In this document: positions 1 to 7,605 of the stretch, piece by piece | Layout of the letters: each line of letters starts with the position of its first letter | Numbering within the stretch: the stretch's first letter is position 1 | NCBI GenBank assembly: GCA_030827745.1 | Contig: JAURDW010000004.1 | Coordinates: 1 to 53,077 of the forward strand | Direction: 5' to 3' | Length of the DNA: 53,077 nt | Origin: Candidatus Poseidonia sp. | Lineage (GTDB): Archaea; Thermoplasmatota; Poseidoniia; Poseidoniales; Poseidoniaceae | Notes under the pieces: generated by a model | What the model was told of the DNA's origin: nothing | What the model saw: only the letters and a program-made list of their open reading frames with translations | Databases searched by the model: none | Position numbers and translations under genes: made by a program

Positions 1-705
1 TTCTCCCATTGAGATGAAGACATCGGTGTAAACCACGTGTGCGTCCCGGACTGCTTCAACGGGGTCGGTCGTTCGAACGACCCTGCTTCCGTTGGCCTCG
101 GCAAGAGCTTCGGTTCGCTCAACAACATCTGCAGCCGGCTCATACCCTTCCGGAACAGCATACCGGATATCAATGCCGAGCATGGCGCAAGCCAGCATCA
201 AATCGTGGAGGACGTTGTTTCCGTCGCCCACCCAAGCAACCGTCAGGTCATCAGTATCGCCGTGATGCTCCATGACGGTCATCAAGTCGGCAGCAGCTTG
301 GCAAGGGTGGTGTTTTGCTGAGAGTGCGTTGATCACGGGAACTTCAGCGTGTTCGGCCAGTGCCTCCACGTCTTCGTGGGCAAAGCATCGGTAGGTGATG
401 GCTCCCAAAAAGCGAGACAGAACTTGGGCGGTATCTCCAATGGATTCAGAGGTCCCGAGTTGGATGTCGTTTTTCAATAGGGTCAACGCACTTCCTCCAA
501 GTCGCTGGATGCCTACCTCAAACGATACTCGGGTTCGCGTTGAGGGCTTTTCGTAAATCGATCCGATGGCAAGCGTATCAAGGGGTAGAAAATTGAGCGC
601 CACTTCATCGCCTTGTTTCCACAACCGTTTGAACTCAATTGCCCACTTCAAAATGCCCTCAAAATCTTCCTGAACATCATCAATCGCAAGCAAATGGTTG
701 ACCAT
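1..705 (-). CDS. argF: Ornithine carbamoyltransferase (partial, C-terminus runs off the window start)
   Basis: Minus-strand translation from ATG at 705: MVNHLLAIDDVQEDFEGILKWAIEFKRLWK...YEKPSTRTRVSFEVGIQRLGGSALTLLKNDIQLG...DAVRDAHVVYTDVFISMGE. STRTR carbamoyl-phosphate motif and OTC core are present. Open at position 1. Confidence 0.93.
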   Translation of the reverse strand, partial: MVNHLLAIDDVQEDFEGILKWAIEFKRLWKQGDEVALNFLPLDTLAIGSIYEKPSTRTRVSFEVGIQRLGGSALTLLKNDIQLGTSESIGDTAQVLSRFLGAITYRCFAHEDVEALAEHAEVPVINALSAKHHPCQAAADLMTVMEHHGDTDDLTVAWVGDGNNVLHDLMLACAMLGIDIRYAVPEGYEPAADVVERTEALAEANGSRVVRTTDPVEAVRDAHVVYTDVFISMGE

Positions 706-744
706 GCCGGTACGATGATGAGGCGGCTTCTAAGCGTTGTGCGC

Positions 745-1563
745 TCAATTCTTCTCGTGCTCAATGTCAGCCGCAAAACCATCTCGAGCGTCGCTCATGC
801 CTCCAAACAATGCCTGTGCAAAGGTGAGGATGTCAGCGAGCCCTTCTTCCAGCTCTGAAGAGAGAGGTGTCAGCCCGGGCGCTTGGGAAAACTCTTGCAT
901 CATCCGAAGTTGGTTGATGGCAAACTCGGTTCGCTGCCCCCCAGCTTCGTCGTAAAGCGCCAGTTCAAGAATTTCAAGCCGCTCGGACCATTCCAAGATT
1001 TGCGCCAAGTCATCGGGGTCAAGTAAATCCGATTTTGAGAGGAAATTCTTGGTCGGGAGCCCGAGTCGGAACTCAACGATGGAGGAAAGGAGCATCTGAG
1101 ATACGAATCCTGAGGGCGACCTTGAGAGCATGGGGTCAAAGAGGTAGATAATGGCGGATTGTTCTCGGCCCAACGTCTCAATCAGGTGGTTGCTGGCTTC
1201 ACGGAAGGCGAACAATTCAACTTGACCCGGGGTGTCGACAATCATGATTTCTCCGGAGAGCGTATGGAGTTGGTCCGCCACTTGTCCTGCCTGAGCAGCG
1301 AGAAGGTCAGCAGCGAGGATTTGGGCGCCGTTGGGGCCCAAGTCGTATTCGTCCATCACTTCGGTGAGCGAAATCAAGTCACGAACGTCAAATTCTGCAT
1401 CGTAATGGACCCGTTCAGCACCGGGGTCAAGATTGACAGCGATGACTTCGGTTTCTAAAAATCGAGACCAGCGTTGAAACGCCGTCACCAAGGAAGATTT
1501 TCCCGCTCCAGCGGTGCCCACAACAAAGAGAACGGGAGGGGAACTGTTGTCCATGCCGACCAT
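745..1563 (-). CDS. GPN-loop GTPase
   Basis: P-loop GTAGAGKSS, NLDPGAE, DLGPNGA (GPN motif), DTPGQVELFAF. Confidence 0.92.
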   Translation of the reverse strand: MVGMDNSSPPVLFVVGTAGAGKSSLVTAFQRWSRFLETEVIAVNLDPGAERVHYDAEFDVRDLISLTEVMDEYDLGPNGAQILAADLLAAQAGQVADQLHTLSGEIMIVDTPGQVELFAFREASNHLIETLGREQSAIIYLFDPMLSRSPSGFVSQMLLSSIVEFRLGLPTKNFLSKSDLLDPDDLAQILEWSERLEILELALYDEAGGQRTEFAINQLRMMQEFSQAPGLTPLSSELEEGLADILTFAQALFGGMSDARDGFAADIEHEKN

Positions 1564-1717
1564 GGTGGGGCCTTTGGACGACCCTACATCAACCCTCCTT
1601 CTTTGAGGCCCCCATTCCGCCCCGAAACGTGTTTCCCAAAATCATCCGTGGAGAATGGTTATGTGCTCATCATGCGTCCAAGACCATGTCGCACCCGTGC
1701 GAAAGTGAGGAATTGAC

Positions 1718-4405
1718 ATGACCGACGAGAAACCCCCCATGCCACCTGGACTGCCACCAATGCCGCCCATGCCACCCGGTGAAGCCCCTCCGGCACCGCC
1801 CGGGCTTCCACCCATGCCTCCGATGCCTGACGCACCTCCCGCTCCACCCGAGGCCCCGCCCATGCCGCCCATGCCTGACGCACCTGCAGCCGACCCGCTG
1901 ATGGACCCGCTCGCAGCACCCCCGGCTCCGCCCGCTTCCGACATGCTCCTTGTTGACCCCCTTGCTGCTCCACCGGCACCGCCTGCCCCGGACATGCTTG
2001 TCGACCCGCTGGCGCCTGCACCTGCATCAGACCCTCCGCTCCCGGACCTTGCACCGTCGGATTTGACCGGCGTGCAAGCAGGGGCTACCATTCGGAGCCT
2101 ATCAGACGTTGAATCGGTGCTCGGAGACAAACTCGAAGGCACCCTCCACGAAATTGAAAGCACCACGCTGAACGCCGAAGGCGCCATCATCAAGCAGTCG
2201 GTGAAGGGGACCTTGACGGTGAACAATCCCTCTGCCGAAGACCGAATTTACGATATTGATGTGCTTCTGGACAACATTGACGCTACGGACATCGGTGGAG
2301 AGCACGTTTCCGTTGATGAACTTGAACCCTCAAAGAACCACACGATGGCGTACAAGGTCAACGGAAAGCAAATGATGACGCTGCGGGAACGACTTGACAC
2401 AAATCCTTCCCGCGACCAAGAGCGTTCCCTTTCCGTGGCCATCGGTGAAGATCCGGGTTCAATTTCCATGGAACTTGAGGTCGAAAACCTCTCGGACGTT
2501 GCTTTGCATGACGTGGTCGTCACGCGACCCATTCCAGAGGAGATGAACTTTGAGACTGCCGGCGGGGCCGACCTTGATGAGGGGACGCTCACATGGACCG
2601 TTGGTCGCCTCTCGGCCGGCGAGAAGCAAACCTTGTCGCTTGAAGGCACCGTCTCTGTTTCATCCACCAAGGCCATCAAGGCAGGGAAGGCGACTGCCAC
2701 CTATCAGGCGGACGCTACCCTGTCCAACATGAGTTTCCGAGAGCTGGACGCCTTCTGCCGAGGTTTCACGTACATGAAGGTCCGGGAAGACGAGCGCCCC
2801 GACAACTGGAAGTGTCAAGCCATCTTTGAAAACCGCTCTTCGTTCGCAGTGGACCTCACCAAACTTCAAGTTCGCATGAAAGGCTCCGAAGACTTGCTCT
2901 TTGACATCCATGACGTCGACCAAGATGTTTCTCCTAACGGGAAGTGGGAGTCTGATGAGCGGGTCGTGATGGCCCAATCTGAACCCGACTTCACCTACGA
3001 TTTGTCCTACACGGTGCTGCCACGGGCGGTTCAATCCACCGAGGGCAGCATGACGCTTGAGGAAAAGAAATTGGAAGTCCTCGAAGCCGATGTTGTCAAG
3101 AACTACTCAACCACCAGTCTGCGCTCCTACCGTTCCCAAAAATTGACGTCGACCATGACGCTAACCAACAAAGGTTCGGCCGTTATCAACCTCATGCGTA
3201 TCACCGATGACATCCCCGGCCTCTTCGAGGCACCGCTTGGTGAACAATTGACCATCAAATTGGATGGAAAAGCCATCGACGATGACCAATTCAAGGTAGA
3301 AATTTCCGAGGGCATCACGCTTGAGAAAGAACATCGCTCACCTGACGGCAGCGGTCACAGCATGACCCTCACCGTGGGCACGCGCGGCCCGCTCGGCTTG
3401 AAACCTGGAAAATCGATTGAAATCAGTTATCCGTTGACCGCCCCAGACCCCTCTCCAGGGAATGAGCGCGTGGATGCACCTGCACGAATTGAATTCAGTG
3501 CAGAGCGTTTTGGTCCAATTTGCTCCAAAGAACCAGAATCCGCTCCATCTCTGAAAGTTGTTCACAACCGTCGGAACTTCAGCGCGGGCAAACAAGCCAT
3601 CCCGTTGGGTGGGAAGGGGCGTTACGAAGTGCTGATCTTGTTTGAGAACAACGGGGACACGGCTCTGAGCGATCTTTACATCAACGATGTCCTTCCACCC
3701 CAGTTTGAAATCAAAGAATGGGAGATGAAGGGCGGAAATGGCAAGCGAGACGACGTCACCATGACTTCCGAAGAGGGAGAAGGTGGCCTTCACATCGTTT
3801 GGCATGTCCCGAAGGTAGAGAAAGGGGAGCGCCTCGAAGTTTCGTTTGATATCAAAGGAAGCGGTGTCGTTGACGCCGAAGCTTTGAACCGATTCCACGG
3901 CGTTCATTTCGGTGATGAGATTGAATCCGATGATCTCCCTTCCGTTGACGATGCACCTGTTGAGGAAGCAGAAGCGGTCGCTGATGACGCATCAGCAGCG
4001 AACGATGAGGTGGACTCCGAGGACGCAGGTCAAAGCATGAAATTCCGCGAGGACATGCTGCTCAAAGTGATGGAATCCGCAGGCATCGATGCATCCCACC
4101 GAGACGACTTCGTGACCTTTGCGGCCGACTACGACCACGACGACAACGGCTACCTCAAGAAGTCTGAACTTGAAGATGCAGCCGCAGCCTGGAATGCACG
4201 AGATGGCGCCAGCGACGCTGGAGAAGAAGATGCTGAGGCCGATGAAGCCTCAAACAGTGATGGCCAAGAAGAACCTGAGGGCGAACCCGATGCACCCACT
4301 GATGGAGCCGATGCTGCAGAGGAGAAGGCGTGCATGATCTGCTCGACCGCCAACGCTCACGACGCCGCCGTTTGCACTGCTTGTGGTTACACGTTTGAGT
4401 CCTGA
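1718..4405 (+). CDS. Large multidomain protein: Pro/Met-rich N-terminus, DUF11-like Ig-fold repeats, EF-hand, C-terminal zinc ribbon; function unknown
   Basis: 895 aa. N-terminus PPMPPGLPPMPPMPPGEAPPAPP...; DUF11-like segments (MELEVENLSDVALHDVVVTRPIPEEMNFE; VLILFENNGDTALSDLYINDVLPPQFEI); EF-hand loop DYDHDDNGYLKKSE; CMICSTANAHDAAVCTACGYTF. SD-like GTGAGG upstream of the ATG. Confidence 0.85.
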   Translation: MTDEKPPMPPGLPPMPPMPPGEAPPAPPGLPPMPPMPDAPPAPPEAPPMPPMPDAPAADPLMDPLAAPPAPPASDMLLVDPLAAPPAPPAPDMLVDPLAPAPASDPPLPDLAPSDLTGVQAGATIRSLSDVESVLGDKLEGTLHEIESTTLNAEGAIIKQSVKGTLTVNNPSAEDRIYDIDVLLDNIDATDIGGEHVSVDELEPSKNHTMAYKVNGKQMMTLRERLDTNPSRDQERSLSVAIGEDPGSISMELEVENLSDVALHDVVVTRPIPEEMNFETAGGADLDEGTLTWTVGRLSAGEKQTLSLEGTVSVSSTKAIKAGKATATYQADATLSNMSFRELDAFCRGFTYMKVREDERPDNWKCQAIFENRSSFAVDLTKLQVRMKGSEDLLFDIHDVDQDVSPNGKWESDERVVMAQSEPDFTYDLSYTVLPRAVQSTEGSMTLEEKKLEVLEADVVKNYSTTSLRSYRSQKLTSTMTLTNKGSAVINLMRITDDIPGLFEAPLGEQLTIKLDGKAIDDDQFKVEISEGITLEKEHRSPDGSGHSMTLTVGTRGPLGLKPGKSIEISYPLTAPDPSPGNERVDAPARIEFSAERFGPICSKEPESAPSLKVVHNRRNFSAGKQAIPLGGKGRYEVLILFENNGDTALSDLYINDVLPPQFEIKEWEMKGGNGKRDDVTMTSEEGEGGLHIVWHVPKVEKGERLEVSFDIKGSGVVDAEALNRFHGVHFGDEIESDDLPSVDDAPVEEAEAVADDASAANDEVDSEDAGQSMKFREDMLLKVMESAGIDASHRDDFVTFAADYDHDDNGYLKKSELEDAAAAWNARDGASDAGEEDAEADEASNSDGQEEPEGEPDAPTDGADAAEEKACMICSTANAHDAAVCTACGYTFES

Positions 4406-4444
4406 ACAGACATCGTTACCTTCGTTACTGACGGGGTGCCGAAG

Positions 4445-4864
4445 TTACTCTGGAAGGACCCATTGTGGCCATTCCTCTTGTTCGGGTGAACGGCTCACGA
4501 TGACCAAAACGGGGCGCTGCAGCGATGAGAGGACCTCTTCAAGAGGTCGAACCGTCGACGGAGGCATCATGCCATCCCGCAAATCCACCGCCAGCCAGGC
4601 GTGTGGATATTGAGACTCCCAAGCCTTGAGTTCAGCTTCGATGCCCGACGGAGGGACGCCTTGCCGGAGGCTTGCGATGAAACCCCAATTTACGGGGCAG
4701 GTCCGTTCGTTTTCTGTCCAAAGGAACACTTTGGGTTCAACGGGAAGACGAGCAATCTGCTCGAGGGCTTCCGTCTCCGTTGCGCAAACAGGTTGTCCGG
4801 GCATCGGCATGGGCAACGGGTACCGCCATGTGGTCGAGACCTCAAGCGGTTCTTTTCGTCGCAT
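4445..4864 (-). CDS. Hypothetical protein
   Basis: 139-aa ORF filling the gap between two plus-strand genes; no family recognised. Confidence 0.6.
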   Translation of the reverse strand: MRRKEPLEVSTTWRYPLPMPMPGQPVCATETEALEQIARLPVEPKVFLWTENERTCPVNWGFIASLRQGVPPSGIEAELKAWESQYPHAWLAVDLRDGMMPPSTVRPLEEVLSSLQRPVLVIVSRSPEQEEWPQWVLPE

Positions 4865-4931
4865 GTAGCCTTTCCAAGGGGTTGACTTGTTTGAACTTCA
4901 CGGCAGAAGGCATGACAAACCGAGGTGAGGA

Positions 4932-5879
4932 ATGCTAACCTTCATGCCCTACCTTCATTCCCTTTGGTCCATGGCTAACGGCTCATCGCCCCCACCGCCC
5001 CCGCCTCCAAACGGATCGATGGGCATGATGTTGCTGTTCATGATCATGATGACGTTCCTCATCATGACGCCCTCCATTCGGACGTCGCTGGGCAACACGG
5101 CCGACCCCCTCCTCTCGCCGGTGTTGCCCGAGGAGTCGTTTTTTGTCATCACCGTGATGATTCTCGGGATTTTCTCCATGACGTTGAACACGGTCATTCG
5201 GAATCTCTTCGTAGACCCCATGGATCAAGCCCACATCGGGCATCGCCAAGGTCAAGTTCGTCAAATGATGAACGAAGCCCGTCTTTCACGGGACCCCATT
5301 CTTCAAGAAAAGGCCATGACCCTTCAACAACAGATGATGCCTGAACAACTCGAAGTGCAAATGGGCGCCATGAAACCGATGATGTTCACGATGATATTCA
5401 TCATTGGGATTTTTGCCTGGCTAACAACGAAGGTTGAGACGTTCCGCGTGGACTACGTCTCTCTGCCGTGGGCGCCTGAATGGAATTTACTCGAGGGACG
5501 CTTCTTGTTTTTCCCCGCTTGGATCTGCTGTTATATTTGCATGAGTGCAGCCTACGGACGAGCATTGGACCGACACATCAAACTCGCCCGATACAAAACT
5601 CACCCCTTGGTGGTCTCCGGCGACTTGCTGAAGGAGCCTTTGTTGCATCTTGTGGCCACGAAACCCGCCGCAACATCCTCTCAGGCGAAGAAACGCCAAC
5701 AGCGTTCAAAGCGCAGCCAACAACGAAAGAAGGCGGCTCCCTCGAACAGCACTGAGGCACCTACGCCAACGGCTGCAACTGCAGGGGCGTTGGTTTGCCC
5801 GGAGTGTGACGGCGATGTCATTACCCACGACGGCCCGAGGACGAAACGGTGCAACATCTGTTTCCATGAATGGGTGTGA
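4932..5879 (+). CDS. DUF106 / EMC3-TMCO1-like membrane protein (Oxa1 superfamily) with C-terminal zinc ribbon
   Basis: TM segments, DPMDQAHIGHRQGQVRQMMNEARLSRDPILQEKAMTLQQQMMPEQLEVQMGAMKPMMFTMIFIIGIFAWL. C-terminal CPECDGDVITHDGPRTKRCNICFHEWV. Upstream of cmk-cbf5, as in other archaea. Start may be a downstream ATG (4944). Confidence 0.85.
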   Translation: MLTFMPYLHSLWSMANGSSPPPPPPPNGSMGMMLLFMIMMTFLIMTPSIRTSLGNTADPLLSPVLPEESFFVITVMILGIFSMTLNTVIRNLFVDPMDQAHIGHRQGQVRQMMNEARLSRDPILQEKAMTLQQQMMPEQLEVQMGAMKPMMFTMIFIIGIFAWLTTKVETFRVDYVSLPWAPEWNLLEGRFLFFPAWICCYICMSAAYGRALDRHIKLARYKTHPLVVSGDLLKEPLLHLVATKPAATSSQAKKRQQRSKRSQQRKKAAPSNSTEAPTPTAATAGALVCPECDGDVITHDGPRTKRCNICFHEWV

Positions 5880-5881
5880 AC

Positions 5882-6421
5882 ATGGTTCACATCACGGTTT
5901 CAGGGCATCCTGGAAGTGGAACAAGCACGCTTGTTCATGGACTGAAAGAGCGGTTTGGCTGGAAGGCACTGAACGGCGGCGATGTCTTTCGTCAAGAAGC
6001 CAAACGACGCGGCCTGAGTCTTGCAGATTTTGGAGAACTCTGCAAGCAGGAACTCGAGGTTGACCGCCAATTGGATGCGGCGTTGCAGGCGTGCATGGTC
6101 GAGGAAGGCGCTGCTGAAATCGTTGAATCCCGTCTTGCTGGTTGGTGGGCGTACAAGCTCAGCCTCCCCTGCGTTCGCCTGTGGTTGAACGTTACCGACG
6201 AAGAACGGGCCGCTCGGGTTGCCGGTAGGGAGGGCGTTTCTTTGGAGGATGCTCTTGATGCAAACAAGACAAGGTCAGCGGTTGATGCACAAAGGTTTGC
6301 GGCGCTGTACGGTCTTCAACCGGAGGACCCGGAGCCGTACACGCACGTGATTGACGCCACTTCGCTCAATGCAACTGAAATATTAGAGCAGGTCAGCCTC
6401 GTCTTGGAGGACCATGCATGA
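5882..6421 (+). CDS. cmk: Cytidylate kinase (archaeal type)
   Basis: MVHITVSGHPGSGTSTLVHGLKERFGWKALNGGDVFRQEAKRRGLSLADF. The ORF track start (5870) adds 4 aa overlapping the upstream gene. Confidence 0.9.
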   Translation: MVHITVSGHPGSGTSTLVHGLKERFGWKALNGGDVFRQEAKRRGLSLADFGELCKQELEVDRQLDAALQACMVEEGAAEIVESRLAGWWAYKLSLPCVRLWLNVTDEERAARVAGREGVSLEDALDANKTRSAVDAQRFAALYGLQPEDPEPYTHVIDATSLNATEILEQVSLVLEDHA

Positions 6422-7386
6422 CGGAGCACGTGTTGGACAATGCTGCACAGACCGACCCGGCGTTTGGTTGTGCACCAGACGACCGCTCCCTTGACCAATT
6501 GCTGGCTTCAGGCTTCATCTTGCTTGACAAGCCGGCGGGCCCGACCTCGCATCAATTGGCTGCTTGGGCCCGTGATTTGCTTGGCCTGGACCGTTTGGGC
6601 CACGGCGGTACGCTGGATCCGTTTGCGACCGGCGTGTTGCCGTTGATGGCGGGTCGATGCATGAAAATTACCAACAAAATTCTCAAGCATCGCAAATCCT
6701 ACATTGCAGTGTTCCGTTTCAAGACCGTTCCAGATGAGGAAGAGCTTGCCTCCACCATGGCTACCCTCAGCGGGCGCATCTACAACGTGCCACCCGAGGT
6801 GTCGGCCGTCAAGGTTCAAGTTCGAACCCGAACGGTCCATGCATTTGAGCACCTCGACCAAGACGGAAAGGACATGGTGGCTCGCATCACCTGCGATGCA
6901 GGGACCTACATTCGAACCATGGCCAGAGACATGGGTCTGATGCTCAACACTCCGGTTGAACTCAAAGAATTGCGCCGAGAAACATCAGGTCGCTTTGGCC
7001 TTGAGCATTGCGTCACCATGGACCAACTGGCCGATGCTGTTTGGCTCTGGAAAGAATGCGGTCAGGAAGATGCCCTCAAGGCCATGGTCCACCCGACTGA
7101 GAAACTGCTTGTCGATGCACCTCGTTGTCAAATCAAAGACAGCGCCGTCGCCGCTCTCGCACACGGCGCTCCCCTCCTCCGTCCAGGTCTGGTCACCATG
7201 CCGGATGGGGTCAAAAAAGGGAAAGAACTTCTCGTCACCTCCATGAAAGGCGAAGCCGTGGGCTATGTCAAACTCAAAGCTGACGCCCAAGACGTCATTG
7301 CGATGGTCGACGGTGAAGTCGCTCGCCCAAGCATGGTCCTGATGGATACCGAACTTTACCCTCGGCGCTGGCCAACAAAACCTTGA
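6418..7386 (+). CDS. cbf5: tRNA/rRNA pseudouridine synthase Cbf5/TruB family with C-terminal PUA-like region
   Basis: GFILLDKPAGPTSHQLAAWARDLLGLDRLGHGGTLDPFATGVLPLMAGRCMKI; GTYIRTMARDMG; C-terminal PUA-like region (APLLRPGLVTMPDGVKKGKELLVTSMKGEAVGYVKL). ATGA overlap with cmk. Confidence 0.95.
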   Translation: MTEHVLDNAAQTDPAFGCAPDDRSLDQLLASGFILLDKPAGPTSHQLAAWARDLLGLDRLGHGGTLDPFATGVLPLMAGRCMKITNKILKHRKSYIAVFRFKTVPDEEELASTMATLSGRIYNVPPEVSAVKVQVRTRTVHAFEHLDQDGKDMVARITCDAGTYIRTMARDMGLMLNTPVELKELRRETSGRFGLEHCVTMDQLADAVWLWKECGQEDALKAMVHPTEKLLVDAPRCQIKDSAVAALAHGAPLLRPGLVTMPDGVKKGKELLVTSMKGEAVGYVKLKADAQDVIAMVDGEVARPSMVLMDTELYPRRWPTKP

Positions 7387-7388
7387 AT

Positions 7389-7454
7389 TCAAGCTTCTAT
7401 GTATTCTTCGTAGATGTATTCGTCCGTTTCAATGCGGATTTTCAATTGAGACAT
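7389..7454 (-). CDS. Candidate micro-ORF, 21 aa (MSQLKIRIETDEYIYEEYIEA)
   Basis: Minus-strand ATG...TGA in the largest intergenic gap; purine-rich GGGAGTGG upstream; no database support. Confidence 0.3.
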   Translation of the reverse strand: MSQLKIRIETDEYIYEEYIEA

Positions 7455-7605
7455 GGTTCCCACTCCCGCTTTGTCAACCGAAGTTGAACGGCCCCCACGA
7501 CCTCAAAGCATTCTCTTCTGACACGGTCTGGTTATCAACTTTGAGGGCTGATTTGGCGTTATCCGACAACCGTGGAGGGAAACACCGTCCAACCTTCGGT
7601 AGGAC

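Noticed and set aside
1733-2056. Possible CRISPR array or minisatellite
   Set aside because: Repeats are degenerate, codon-phased and continuous with coding sequence; there are no regular unique spacers.
1642-2226. Minus-strand collagen/Gly-rich-like ORF (GGMGGASGGAGGASGIGGMGG...)
   Set aside because: It is the antisense of the Pro/Met-rich N-terminus of the 895-aa gene (CCN/ATG codons read backwards give GGN); the sense ORF is far longer and has domains and an SD-like site.
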